Below, one piece after another: positions 16,238 to 25,845 of a DNA stretch of 64,000 nt. A program made the position numbers and the translations under genes. Positions within the stretch are counted from its first letter, which is position 1. Every line of letters starts with the position of its first letter. Under the pieces are notes generated by a model. The model searched no databases and was not told the origin of the DNA. It saw nothing but the letters and a program-made list of their open reading frames with translations. The DNA comes from Bradyrhizobium sp. CIAT3101 (GTDB taxonomy: Bacteria; Pseudomonadota; Alphaproteobacteria; Rhizobiales; Xanthobacteraceae), in NCBI RefSeq assembly GCF_029714945.1, contig NZ_CP121634.1, positions 4,113,001-4,177,000 on the forward strand. The letters are read 5' to 3'.

Positions 16238-19200
16238 TGGCTGATGATGTCGCTGGTTTGTTGGAGACCGGGAATATCGATCTCAATAGTCGTCCTGTCG
16301 TTAAAAACGACGACGGTACGATCTCAACGGTGCGCTCGATCGGCGTGAATGTCGATGGAAAGGAAACGTTGATCCCGACCGTGAGCGACGATGGTCGCAT
16401 CATGTCGAATGACGAGGCTGTCGCACAGTTTAGGAGCACTGGTAAGCACCTGGGCAAATTCGATAACCCCGAGAGTGCCACGCGCTATGCGGAGAGCCTT
16501 CACACTCAACAGGCGGCGCGCTACGCGCCGGCGCCGAACCCGACTGTGCCGAACGAGGAAGGACCATCGTCGAGTAATCACTTTGACCAGTTCGATACGG
16601 ACCCGGACGCGGGCGAGGCTGGACTGATAGAACGGGCCAGGCTCAACGCGGTCCATTCGTTCTATCGCGGCACGCTGAACGGCTCGACGACGTTGGCTGG
16701 GCTCGCGAAGGTCGTTGGTGCTGGAGAAAAGATCACGGAGGAACTCCGACAGTCGGCCGCTATGGCTCAAGGCCGAAACGCATCTGCGCCGAGCTCTGCA
16801 ATGGTGGACTTGCCGGCACTTTCCGACGGAGAGGTTGCCAAATGGCGGGACGAACAAAGATCGAAATACGCGGCCATTATCGCTGATCTGGCTCGATACG
16901 ACGCCATCCGTCCCTGGGACACAACCGTCGAAGGTATGGCCGCATTCGGTGGACAACTCGCCGGCGGCCTGCTTAGCCCTGAGAACTTGCTTGGCGGCGC
17001 GGGAAAGGGAGTCAACCTAGCCGTTCGGACGCTCTCGGCGGCCGTTAAGCAGGGCGTCATTACGGGCATCTTCAATCCTATCGTCCAGGGTTTCGAGATT
17101 GCCGGTGGAGTGCGGAAAAACTACAGCCTGTCGGATACCGGTTGGGCGATCGGAACAGGCGCCGTAATCGGCGGAGGTCTGCACGTTGGAGGCGAGCTGC
17201 TATCCTCGACGCGCATCAAGATTATCCATGCCGGCCTGGCGAGCGAAGATCCGCAGTTCGCGAGCGCAGTTACTGAGAGCGTGCAACCTACAACCTTTGA
17301 AAGTGGGCTGGAGACCGGTGCAGGTGGCGCCGTGTCGGAGCAGGCTGCCACGAGCGAGACCGCGACCGGAGGAGTGGCGAGCGACGCGGCATCGGTTGGT
17401 CAGGCTCGGGATCAGTCCGCGGGGGCTGCCGGCATCCAGCCTGAGGGTCAAACTTCTGATAAACCCCCATTATCGAAAGTGTCAGATGGATCAGCTCGGC
17501 CAGTTGATCTGCCTAGCGGAGGTGCAGGGAAGAGCGAACCTACGGCGCATCGGCCGCCGCCGGAAGCTCCTGATCCTCTCGATCTCGCGATGGGCGGGGA
17601 ATTGTCCGCGGAGCGAGCTCGCCAAGTTGCAGTTGATCTCGAGCAGCAGCAGCGTCGTGTTGAGGACGAGATCTTCGGCGATCGAGCTGACGAGTGGCGC
17701 AAGCTTCACAAGCAGTCTGATCGTGCCTGGGATAACGCCCGAGACGACGAAGCGCGGACGCTGGACGCTCAGATCGACAAGCTGGAACGTGAGGTCGGGC
17801 TCTCGGACGCAGACGAAAATTGGCTGAACGGGCAGGGGTGGTCCGAACACTCGGTCGCCGAAAATTGGCACGATCTCGCTCACAATCTTCAGGATGTCGA
17901 GAACGGTCGGGAAGATGCCATTGCCGCCGTTGCGTCGGCAGTGCGCGAAATTCCCAAGGCGCACGATTGGTCGAGCATGAATTCGCGGCAGCGTGAGTCC
18001 GTGCTGACGATCTTGACCGCGCTAAATGAGGAAAAGAAGGCCGGTCGCGATCCGCAAGAATTTCTCAAGGAAGCATTTCGAGAGCGGGTCCGGCGCTACG
18101 GTGGCGGGCATGACGCCAGAGAAATCGTCGACGCGCAGATGCGCGAGCTCGCCGATTTTCTGTCGGCCCCGATGGAGCGCTCGGGTGCTCCCCAATCACC
18201 TGTTGCTCGCTCGGCTCCCGCGCCAGTAGCTCGCATCGGAGCAGCTGGGCTGCCTGGTGATGCGGTTCCCAATCTGATCCGCCATAGGGTGGCAGTAGCC
18301 GACGGGCGCTCGATTGACGTCGAGCCGCGGGTGATCGAGGCCTCGGACCTGAAGGCATCGTCGGATGCAGGTTTCGAGCAAACTCTGCAGCCGCGCGACC
18401 GTGACCGGGCAGCGAGCCAAGCGCAGATCGCCGATATTGCCAACCGCCTCGATCCTGAACGTTTAGGCCTGTCGTCTGAGGCGGATCGCGGCGCCCCCAT
18501 CGTTGGGCCCGATACAATGGTGGAAAGCGGTAACGGCCGCGTCATGGCCATCCGCCGCGCCTACCAGGAGGGAGGGGAAGCCGCGCAGCGATACCGCGAA
18601 TGGCTGTCCCAGCAGGGTGTTGACCTTTCCCACTTCCGGGAGCCTGTGCTGGTTCGCGTCCGCCTCACTGAGTTGTCGCCGGAAGAACGGCAAGCCTTCA
18701 CGGTTGCGGCAAACCAGTCAGCTTCCCTTGGCCTCTCCGCGCCGGAACGCGCACTGGCCGACGCTCGCCTGCTTCCGACCGAAATCCTCGATCTGATCCG
18801 CAACGCCGACGACCTGGGCGCGCTGGCGAACCGCGATTTCACTCGCGCGTTCGTGGCGAAGCTGCCGCCGACCGAGCGCGCTGCCATGCTTGATGCTGGT
18901 GGAGGGCTGTCCGCCGAAGGGCTCACCCGGATTCGAAACGCCGTGCTGGCCCGCGCCTACGGCAATGCGCATGTGCTCACGCGCATTGCCGAGTCCCTGA
19001 CCGACGACAGCAGGAGCATTTCGAACGCCCTCGTCTCGGCTGCGCCGCACTGGGCGAAGATGCGGGCCGAAATCGAGGCGGGCCTCGTCCGCGCCGACAT
19101 GGACCTGACGCCCGAGCTCCTGGAGGCGGTACAGCGCACAGCGGATCTGCGAGCGAAGGGCACGAAGCTCCAATCGCACTTTGATCAACAGGATGCTTTC

Positions 19201-22200
19201 GATCGGCTCAGCGAACCGGTGGAAGCGTTCATGCGGATGTTCTACGATCCGTCTGGCCGACGCGCTGCCGCTGGCCAGCGGATCTCCGATGCTCTGCGGT
19301 TCTACGCCGAAGAGGCGCGCAAAGTGACCGCCGATGCTGGACTCGATCTTGGCCTCGTGCCGGTGACTGCCCGCGACGTGCAGAAGCTAGCAGCGGGCAA
19401 AGGAGCAGAGGGTTATGTCAAACGAAGCGATGAGAGTGGGCTTTTCCTCACCAGCGGCCCTGGTTATGGCGCGCACGGCACGGCGCGTGGCAGACGCATA
19501 CAACGACAAGACGCTGCGATCCGCGGCCGCGGACCTCGAGAGCCGCTCGCTGGAAGCGATCAAGGAGCACCAGGTCGAATTGAGTCCGCCGACCTGACCA
19601 AGCGCGGCGGCGCGACCAGCGAAGGCGCCGCGGCTCCGAGGCAAGGTTCCGATAACAGGCAAATATCGGCGGCTTCGCCAGCCGAGCTAGCGGCGCTCAG
19701 CAGCCGCCAAAGCGGTGGTCGTCTCCCGATGGAGAAGGCGAGGCCGAGTGAAGGGGTTTCCGCGGAAAGTGATACGGGGACAGCGCTGGCGACGGTCCCA
19801 GAGATGCAGGCCCCGCAGCGTCAATTCGCTATTCGGAGCCTGCAACAGCAGGCAATGGATCTAGCCAAGCACCTGGACTTTCCGTTGCGAGAGGGCCGCG
19901 TGAGGCCGCGGGCCGCACTCGGAGTGTTCACTCCGGGCACGGGGGTTGTCCGTGTGCGGGAAGTGCCGGATTTCGAGGTGGTCGCGCACGAAGCTGGACA
20001 CGCGATCGAATATAAGATCGGTCAGGACCTCACCGACTTGACCGAGCGGTTCGGCGGCGAACTCCGGCCCATGGTAACCGATCCCAGGGCGTATGACCCT
20101 TCGGTCTACGTGAAAGAAGGATTTGCTGAGTTCGTTCGCCGCTACATCGGCAACCCGGCCTGGGCCGAGCAGAACGCCCCGCAATTTACCAATGCCTTCC
20201 GCGACTTTATGCGGAAGCGAGCGCCCGACCTGCTGGCCACACTTGATCGGGCCGGCGAGGCATACAGGGCCTATCTTGACGCCCCGTCCGTGAACGCGAT
20301 CGGCACGGTGGTGCGCAGCGTCGACGAGGAGCCACATGGTCTGATTGCGAAGGGTATCGCGGCCGTGCGCGAGGACGGCTTGCCCGTCGTCGTCAAGTCG
20401 GTCCTGCAGAACGCGTACCGCGCGATCCTCGACGAGCGCGCACCTGTGGCCACGGCCGTACGCGATTTGGCGCGAGCGATCAGCGAACAAACTGGAAAGC
20501 CCCTCGATCTCAAGGCGGCGGACAATCCCGACATCCTGATGCGCCTGGCAGGGCGATCGCAGCAAGCCGCAATCGGTGACATGATGGAGGGGGTGCGCCC
20601 TTATCATGCGACCACCCCAGAAGGGCCGTCGTTGTCGGCTGCGCTCGAGACAGCGACAGGCGGTCGGAATTCCGGAGGCTGGGGCAAATGGGATCCGGTC
20701 AAGAAGGACGAATTCAGCACGTACTTGGTTGCGCGGCGTGCGGAGGTGCTGTGGCGCAAGTTCAAGAACGGCCAGCTTCTGAACCCGCCGGCGGCCTTCT
20801 CCGTCGGAGACGCGGCGCGAGCTATGGCGGATCTCGAGGCGGCTAATCCGGCGTTTCGTCAGGCCTCCGAGATGGTGCACGCGTATACGCGCGAGCTGCT
20901 GCGTAAGGCCTATGAGGGCGGCCTGATCCCGGCCGATCTATTCGAAAAGCTTGGCAGGGAGGAATTTTACGTCCCGTTCATGCGGGACCTTTCGGACAAG
21001 CCGCTGGCTGGATCGGGCTTCGAATCCTCATCCGAGGGCCCCGGCATGACGCAGGTGGTTAAGCGGATGACGGGCTCCTCGCGGGACATCAAAGACCCGA
21101 TCGAGTCCATCATGCTCCAAACATTTCTGGTGAACCGGACGCTGCAGCACAATGATGTCATTCGATCGTTTGTACGGTTGGCCGAACAGGCCAAGCTTGC
21201 GGGTGGCAAATATGTCGAGCGCGTGCCAGCCCAGGAAGCTCGGCAATACAAGTTCGACCTGGCCGAGGCGGTCGAGCGGCTCGCCAGGAAGCACGGGATT
21301 GATGCCGACGACACCGCCTTCATCACGGGCGCCCTCACGGATGTTTTCGGCCAAGACCCGGTCGTCGGCTCCTTTTTCAAGATGGAGCCGACCGGCAAAC
21401 GGGGTGAGCCGATCGTCTTCTACAAGGAAGGCGGCGAGCTGCGCGCTGCGCGCTTCATGTCGGAAACCGAGGGACTGCCGCTCTATGAGCTGGTAACGGC
21501 GCTGCCTGCCAAGATGACCGACCTGTTTTCCGAGGTGATTGCAGCCTCGTCATCGGTTGTGCGGACGGGCATCGTGACCAATCCGACCTTTGCTCTGTCG
21601 AACTATGTGAGGGACCAGTTCGCGACAGCACTTCTGCGCAGCGACTACGTTCCAATCGCGAGCGGACTGAAGGGCATCCATGGCGAGTTCACGCAAAGCG
21701 AAGCGGCGCGCCTCTACGGTGTCGGAGGCGGCGTCTCGCCTGGCTCATCGATCGCCCCGGTCGAGCGTGCGATCGAAGCGGACGTCGATGCGCTCGCTAA
21801 GAAGGGCTACCTGGTCAACCGCGTGACCACGCTGAAGGGCGCCATGGAGCTGGCGTCCTTCACGGAGGCGGGTACCCGAAACTCGGTTTTCGGCAAGGTG
21901 TTCGAGGCCAAGAAGCTGGAAGGCTTGTCCGACTATGAGGCAATGATCGAAGCGGCCTTTCAGGCGACGGACCTTCTCGACTTCTCCCGACATGGATCAC
22001 GCACGGAGGCGGTCCGGCGCTATGTCCCATTCATCAATGCGCATTTGCAAGGCCTCGACAAGGCCTATCGGACCATGGTGCAGCCAGTTGTCGACCGAGC
22101 CCGGGGCGACCAGGTGCTTGCGACTGACGCGCCTGCATTCCGGAATGCGCTGGCCTCGTGGGGGAAGGTGTTCGGTGTCGGCGCCGTGCTAGGCGCTGGA

Positions 22201-23472
22201 TGGGCCGCCCTCAATGCCGACAGCGAAGCTTACCGAGACGCCAGCCCTCAACTGAGGGGCACGCACCTGGTGATCCCCGTCGGCGGGAAGGTCCTGCTAG
22301 TGCCGAAGCCCTTCGAGCTCAGTCTCGGCTTCACGGCCGGCGAGTACGCCTATCAGCGGTTCGTGCAGGACGATCCGCGTGCGGCCTCGCAGTTTGTGCA
22401 GGCTGCGTGGGACGTCCTGGCGCCGCCGAATCCCCTGACCGACATTCCGATCATCAGGACGCCGATCGAACTGGCGACGGGCAAGAGCCTATTCACGGGC
22501 CGCGATATCGTTCCCGATACGATCGCGCGTCGAACGCCGGCCGAGCAGTACACGGACCGAACCAGCGCCCTCGCCAAGTACATCGGCCGCACGATCGGGG
22601 TGTCGCCGATCAAAGTCGACTACGCCATCGGAGCCGGCTTCGGCACCTGGGGCCGGGACGCCATGGCGCTATCACAGGGGGTCGACCAGGACGCACCGGC
22701 CGCTAACTGGGACGATAGCGTCTTCTTTCGTCGCTTCATCAAGGATCCAACACGGACTTCGGATGTGACCACGAAGTTCTGGGACTTCATGGGCCAGAGC
22801 AACGGTAGATATAATCAGGACGTCGCTAGCTACGACAATCTGGTGAAGACCTTCCGGGATGCGGATGCACAGCTGTTTCTGTCCAAGTTGCCCTCGAGCG
22901 AGAAAGCTTTCGTGACACTCAAATCGGCTGCGAAGGAGGACGGCAAGCCGGCCTTCAATGCCGATCAGAAGCGGCTTCACCCCTTGATCCGGGCGGCTGA
23001 CGCGGTCGGTCTGCTCAATAGCCTTCGTCTGGATCTGGTTAGGAACACCTTTAATACCTTCGAGTCGGGACAGCAGATAACGATCGATCCGACGACGCGC
23101 CGGGATCTGATCGATAACGTCCGCGAGCTTGCGCAGCTCGAGATGCGCAACGCCTTCGTGATCATGAAAGAGCCGGGTTATGCCGGCAGGCCGATGATTA
23201 GCCCGGAGACGGCAATGGAGAAAATTCGCGCTCTGTCGCCTATCGTCGCTGACGAGATCGCGGCTCGGTATGCGACCGCGAAGATTTACACCACGGACGC
23301 CGTCGCCGCGACGTACCCACGACTGCGGCAGGCTCTCGTGCGGGACGGGTCGGAAGCCGACGTGGGCGCACTCGCCTTCGATGCGAAGGCCGATGGTTAC
23401 GAGTTCGGCGGTGAGCGCGTAAGAAAGCCCGCAAAGCGACGACTACAGATCGTGCCGACGGTGCACCAATAA
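16234..23472 (+). CDS. Giant polyvalent protein: ParB-like and zincin-like domains
   Basis: 2412 residues. Residues 1-100 form a small domain seen at the N-terminus of some phage proteins (SRPVVKNDDGTISTV, TLIPTVSDDGRI). A long flexible linker follows (about 350-450). Residues about 675-860 resemble the ddrB-like ParB domain, including ESGNGRVMAIRRA. Residues 1250-1256 carry the zincin motif HEAGH (H1252, E1253, H1256). The part from about 1580 to 2100 resembles the large polyvalent-protein-associated regions (LPD38-like). Polyvalent proteins are injected with phage or conjugative DNA to protect it. The start overlaps the previous stop. A repeated site lies in the linker at codon 409. Confidence 0.82.
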   Translation: MMADDVAGLLETGNIDLNSRPVVKNDDGTISTVRSIGVNVDGKETLIPTVSDDGRIMSNDEAVAQFRSTGKHLGKFDNPESATRYAESLHTQQAARYAPAPNPTVPNEEGPSSSNHFDQFDTDPDAGEAGLIERARLNAVHSFYRGTLNGSTTLAGLAKVVGAGEKITEELRQSAAMAQGRNASAPSSAMVDLPALSDGEVAKWRDEQRSKYAAIIADLARYDAIRPWDTTVEGMAAFGGQLAGGLLSPENLLGGAGKGVNLAVRTLSAAVKQGVITGIFNPIVQGFEIAGGVRKNYSLSDTGWAIGTGAVIGGGLHVGGELLSSTRIKIIHAGLASEDPQFASAVTESVQPTTFESGLETGAGGAVSEQAATSETATGGVASDAASVGQARDQSAGAAGIQPEGQTSDKPPLSKVSDGSARPVDLPSGGAGKSEPTAHRPPPEAPDPLDLAMGGELSAERARQVAVDLEQQQRRVEDEIFGDRADEWRKLHKQSDRAWDNARDDEARTLDAQIDKLEREVGLSDADENWLNGQGWSEHSVAENWHDLAHNLQDVENGREDAIAAVASAVREIPKAHDWSSMNSRQRESVLTILTALNEEKKAGRDPQEFLKEAFRERVRRYGGGHDAREIVDAQMRELADFLSAPMERSGAPQSPVARSAPAPVARIGAAGLPGDAVPNLIRHRVAVADGRSIDVEPRVIEASDLKASSDAGFEQTLQPRDRDRAASQAQIADIANRLDPERLGLSSEADRGAPIVGPDTMVESGNGRVMAIRRAYQEGGEAAQRYREWLSQQGVDLSHFREPVLVRVRLTELSPEERQAFTVAANQSASLGLSAPERALADARLLPTEILDLIRNADDLGALANRDFTRAFVAKLPPTERAAMLDAGGGLSAEGLTRIRNAVLARAYGNAHVLTRIAESLTDDSRSISNALVSAAPHWAKMRAEIEAGLVRADMDLTPELLEAVQRTADLRAKGTKLQSHFDQQDAFDRLSEPVEAFMRMFYDPSGRRAAAGQRISDALRFYAEEARKVTADAGLDLGLVPVTARDVQKLAAGKGAEGYVKRSDESGLFLTSGPGYGAHGTARGRRIQRQDAAIRGRGPREPLAGSDQGAPGRIESADLTKRGGATSEGAAAPRQGSDNRQISAASPAELAALSSRQSGGRLPMEKARPSEGVSAESDTGTALATVPEMQAPQRQFAIRSLQQQAMDLAKHLDFPLREGRVRPRAALGVFTPGTGVVRVREVPDFEVVAHEAGHAIEYKIGQDLTDLTERFGGELRPMVTDPRAYDPSVYVKEGFAEFVRRYIGNPAWAEQNAPQFTNAFRDFMRKRAPDLLATLDRAGEAYRAYLDAPSVNAIGTVVRSVDEEPHGLIAKGIAAVREDGLPVVVKSVLQNAYRAILDERAPVATAVRDLARAISEQTGKPLDLKAADNPDILMRLAGRSQQAAIGDMMEGVRPYHATTPEGPSLSAALETATGGRNSGGWGKWDPVKKDEFSTYLVARRAEVLWRKFKNGQLLNPPAAFSVGDAARAMADLEAANPAFRQASEMVHAYTRELLRKAYEGGLIPADLFEKLGREEFYVPFMRDLSDKPLAGSGFESSSEGPGMTQVVKRMTGSSRDIKDPIESIMLQTFLVNRTLQHNDVIRSFVRLAEQAKLAGGKYVERVPAQEARQYKFDLAEAVERLARKHGIDADDTAFITGALTDVFGQDPVVGSFFKMEPTGKRGEPIVFYKEGGELRAARFMSETEGLPLYELVTALPAKMTDLFSEVIAASSSVVRTGIVTNPTFALSNYVRDQFATALLRSDYVPIASGLKGIHGEFTQSEAARLYGVGGGVSPGSSIAPVERAIEADVDALAKKGYLVNRVTTLKGAMELASFTEAGTRNSVFGKVFEAKKLEGLSDYEAMIEAAFQATDLLDFSRHGSRTEAVRRYVPFINAHLQGLDKAYRTMVQPVVDRARGDQVLATDAPAFRNALASWGKVFGVGAVLGAGWAALNADSEAYRDASPQLRGTHLVIPVGGKVLLVPKPFELSLGFTAGEYAYQRFVQDDPRAASQFVQAAWDVLAPPNPLTDIPIIRTPIELATGKSLFTGRDIVPDTIARRTPAEQYTDRTSALAKYIGRTIGVSPIKVDYAIGAGFGTWGRDAMALSQGVDQDAPAANWDDSVFFRRFIKDPTRTSDVTTKFWDFMGQSNGRYNQDVASYDNLVKTFRDADAQLFLSKLPSSEKAFVTLKSAAKEDGKPAFNADQKRLHPLIRAADAVGLLNSLRLDLVRNTFNTFESGQQITIDPTTRRDLIDNVRELAQLEMRNAFVIMKEPGYAGRPMISPETAMEKIRALSPIVADEIAARYATAKIYTTDAVAATYPRLRQALVRDGSEADVGALAFDAKADGYEFGGERVRKPAKRRLQIVPTVHQ
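17458..17479 (+). repeat. Repeated GATAA-N7-TTATC site, copy 4 (inside a gene)
   Basis: GATAA (17458-17462), ACCCCCA, TTATC (17470-17474), GAAAG, then TGTCAG. It is read as SDKPPLSKV within the low-complexity linker of the polyvalent protein. This is the only copy inside a coding sequence. Confidence 0.75.
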
Positions 23473-23486
23473 AGGACGGATCGCCG

Positions 23487-23855
23487 ATGCCAGCACCAGA
23501 TTACCTTAAAAACTCGTCCGGCTATGACACGAATTTCGCCGACTCTCGCTTCTACGGCTTCGGCGCCGCCCTGACACGTGTGACCGGGGACGTTACGCTC
23601 GATCGAAGCTATCGCGGCGGCATCATCCTGTTCGACAGCGCCGTGGGTGGCGCAATCACGGTACCGGCCAGCTTGCCAGCTGGCTTTAATGTATCGGTCC
23701 TGCAGATCGCTGCTGGACAAGCCACGATTGTCGCGGGTGCCGGCGCTACACTCCAGTGCCAACAGGGGTTCACCAGAACGGCTGGCCAATGGGCTATGGT
23801 TGGCATAGTCGCCCACGATAATGGCTCGTTCACGCTGGTCGGAAACGGGGCATAG
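23487..23855 (+). CDS. Small beta-rich structural-type protein
   Basis: 122 residues beginning 14 bp after the polyvalent gene; GGACGG and GATCG precede the ATG without a strong Shine-Dalgarno sequence. The sequence is rich in Gly, Val, Thr and Ala with alternating hydrophobic residues (GAITVPASLPAGFNVSVLQI, GAGATLQCQQGFT), similar to small phage head-fibre or decoration proteins. It has no signal peptide or membrane segment. The virion role rests on composition and location. Confidence 0.65.
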   Translation: MPAPDYLKNSSGYDTNFADSRFYGFGAALTRVTGDVTLDRSYRGGIILFDSAVGGAITVPASLPAGFNVSVLQIAAGQATIVAGAGATLQCQQGFTRTAGQWAMVGIVAHDNGSFTLVGNGA

Positions 23856-23859
23856 TTGG

Positions 23860-24381
23860 ATGGCAAAGCTTCGTAACCGTCGCCACGAACTCGTCGCGCA
23901 GGCCCTCGCTGGCGGAAAATCCCGGGCGGACGCCATGACCGCGGCCGGATACACCTGGCATCGTGGAAATCAAAATCGATTGGCCCAGTCGCCTGACGTC
24001 GTTGCGCGCGTGGAGGAGCTACGAAGGGCCAGCGATCATATCGTCGATATTCGGAAGATGGACCGCGGGCGCATCATGATCGAGCTGGCGCGTATTGCCT
24101 GCGCTGAACCGCCTCTGCGGGCAGCAGTCGCCGCCCGTGGGCCCGAAGCTCTTTCTCCAGATCAAGCCGTGCTGCAGGTCGAAATTCGTCTGGACGGAGT
24201 TTTGGCCAAGCACATTGAGATGCGCCTTCTCGATGATAGGCAGGTTATCAGCGCTCTGCTCCGTTACGACAACGGGCCCGACTCTGCTTCGAGCAGCATC
24301 TTTAGCCCCTCGACACGCCCTGATTTCGAATACCTGGAGCAAGCGCTGCGCGAGCTCTTAAGCAACCGTGAATCATCCTAA
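23860..24381 (+). CDS. Small-terminase-like DNA-binding protein
   Basis: 173 residues from ATG 23860, five bases after the previous stop. The N-terminus (KLRNRRHELVAQALAGGKSR then AMTAAGYTWHRGNQNRLAQS) is the helix-turn-helix type found in many rhizobial phage small terminase subunits and related proteins. In such phages the protein recognises pac or cos DNA and works with a large terminase ATPase. No large subunit is found in this element, so packaging, if any, would need a helper phage. The assignment is tentative. Confidence 0.62.
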   Translation: MAKLRNRRHELVAQALAGGKSRADAMTAAGYTWHRGNQNRLAQSPDVVARVEELRRASDHIVDIRKMDRGRIMIELARIACAEPPLRAAVAARGPEALSPDQAVLQVEIRLDGVLAKHIEMRLLDDRQVISALLRYDNGPDSASSSIFSPSTRPDFEYLEQALRELLSNRESS

Positions 24382-24392
24382 AGGAGCAATCC

Positions 24393-25010
24393 GTGAGAAA
24401 CATGAACCGAGACGTACCGCGCTTGAGCAATCCCAACTTTGGGTCGCTCAATATCCGACCCGAGGGCGCGGGAGGCGACCCTGGGTTTGCTCGAGTTGTC
24501 GCCGAGAACCAGCTCGCTCGATGGCAGGTGGTTGTTGATCAGATTCGGGAGTTGACGCCGAGGTATGAGGCTGCTCGGGAGAAAATACTGGCTCTAAGGC
24601 CCACGGAAGCTGTGCGAACGCTGTGCCGGACCCCTGGCCTGGATGCCAGCGCCGTCGCCCTTGAGGCGATGGTCGACGAGAACCTAAAGCTCGTGCTGGG
24701 GCTGGAGGCGCAAGCTGAGGACCTTGAACACGAGCGCGTCGCCAAAATGTCAGAGACCGAAAGGCTTCGCCTCGAGGTGGATGAGTTGAAGGGATTGGCT
24801 CGCGCCATGATGGCCCGGATTTCGATCCTTGAAGGACGGTCCCCGGACGCGTCGACGGTACTGTCGACTCGTGAGTCACGGACCGCCGCGCCAATGATCG
24901 TTCCACCTGGCGGCGCTCCTGGTCTTGGCGGGGTTTCGGCCTCGTTCGCTGTTCCGCCGGCGGGACCCGGCGGCGGGGACGTCCGCCGCGTAGGCAGCAA
25001 GCCGGGATAG
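24393..25010 (+). CDS. Coiled-coil hypothetical protein
   Basis: 205 residues with AGGAG just upstream. Residues about 40-150 are heptad-rich and likely coiled coil (LVLGLEAQAEDLEHERVAKM, SETERLRLEVDELKGLARAM). The tail from about 155 is rich in Gly, Pro and Ala and looks unfolded. No enzyme motif is seen. It belongs to the same transcription unit as the terminase-like gene before it and the repeat protein after it. Confidence 0.65.
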   Translation: MRNMNRDVPRLSNPNFGSLNIRPEGAGGDPGFARVVAENQLARWQVVVDQIRELTPRYEAAREKILALRPTEAVRTLCRTPGLDASAVALEAMVDENLKLVLGLEAQAEDLEHERVAKMSETERLRLEVDELKGLARAMMARISILEGRSPDASTVLSTRESRTAAPMIVPPGGAPGLGGVSASFAVPPAGPGGGDVRRVGSKPG

Positions 25011-25023
25011 GAGGGAGTTGCAC

Positions 25024-25482
25024 GTGAAACGTCAATCCCGCAGCGAAGCATCGAGAGAGCGATCTCGAGCGAAAGCCAATGAGTACTGGGCCGATCCGGC
25101 CGCTCGCGCCGCGCATAGTGAGAAAACGAAGGTGCGCATGGCCGACCCCGAGGTCCGCGCAACCATCAGCGAGCGCACACGGGCCGCGATGGTCCGCCCG
25201 GAGGTAAGGGGGCGGGTGATCGACCGCAGTTCGGATCCCAACTGGCGTCAGCGGGTCAGCGAGAACACAAGAGCCGCCATGGCGGACTCCGAAGTGCGGA
25301 AGCGCATCAGCGATCGAACGAAGGCGGGTATCGCGGCCAAAGCCATGCAGGAGAAGGACCAGCTCCGGCTTTTGGAAGACGCGTGGGGGACCAGCTCGAC
25401 GTCTGTCAAGCGCCGTTTCTTAGAAATGTGTTTATCCGGATCGGATGCCGGCGACGCCGCGGTCGGTCCAAAGTTGCGGTAA
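25024..25482 (+). CDS. Repeat protein resembling NUMOD3-type DNA-binding modules
   Basis: 152 residues from GTG 25024; AGGAGG nine bases upstream favours this start over a TTG at 25018, which would be too close. A motif of about 20 residues repeats: ADPEVRATISERTRAAM, then RPEVRGRVIDRSSDP, then ADSEVRKRISDRTKAGI. Such arrays resemble the NUMOD3 modules of homing endonucleases, which bind DNA. The C-terminal 40 residues have no repeat. Its stop codon forms part of a repeated site (25478-25499). Confidence 0.65.
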   Translation: MKRQSRSEASRERSRAKANEYWADPAARAAHSEKTKVRMADPEVRATISERTRAAMVRPEVRGRVIDRSSDPNWRQRVSENTRAAMADSEVRKRISDRTKAGIAAKAMQEKDQLRLLEDAWGTSSTSVKRRFLEMCLSGSDAGDAAVGPKLR

Positions 25483-25499
25483 AGCCTGATTATCACGAG
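25478..25499 (+). repeat. Repeated site, copy 5 (divergent: GGTAA, ACGAG)
   Basis: GGTAA (25478-25482), AGCCTGA, TTATC (25490-25494), ACGAG. The arms and the 7-base centre fit, but the GAAAG extension is replaced. The left arm contains the stop codon of the preceding gene. This is the least certain member. Confidence 0.5.
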
Positions 25500-25845
25500 T
25501 GAGATGCCGGCCGCGACGGGCTTTTAAAGCATTCAACGAACTTCGTGCTTTCGGCATTTCAACTGCTGCTTTCCGAAGGTGGCAGACTTTAAGTCGTACG
25601 AATTCCCACACGACTTTCGCCTATTCTTTCGAGCCTCGAAGGCTCTTAGGACTTGCAGTCAGGAAGAACCTCACTGCGGGTAAAGGATTTTGTTGGTGGG
25701 CAACGTCGCCTGCACAAGCTGGATTGACAGCAACATTTAGTTTCACCGCGTTCGCCTAAACCCTATCGCCCAGATATCGCAAGTCAGAGCCAAATCCCGC
25801 GCGGCTACGCGGATCAAAGCGCGACTCTCTTCGGAGTCGCAGGAA
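25483..25845. other. Intergenic region with hairpins before the tail-spike gene
   Basis: No gene is seen in these 363 bases. They contain the second copy of the TCGTACGAATT dyad (25593-25614), a GAGCCT/AGGCTC hairpin near 25630, and a perfect 7-bp stem GCGACTC/GAGTCGC (25821-25840) with a TCTTCG loop. The last directly abuts the AGGA before the ATG at 25846 and could limit ribosome access. Confidence 0.5.
25593..25614 (+). promoter_or_regulatory. Shared TCGTACGAATT dyad, copy 2
   Basis: GTCGT-ACGAATTCCCAC-ACGAC, a perfect 5-bp dyad with the same inner sequence as the element at 13619-13638. It lies 230 bp upstream of the tail-spike-like gene. Confidence 0.4.
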
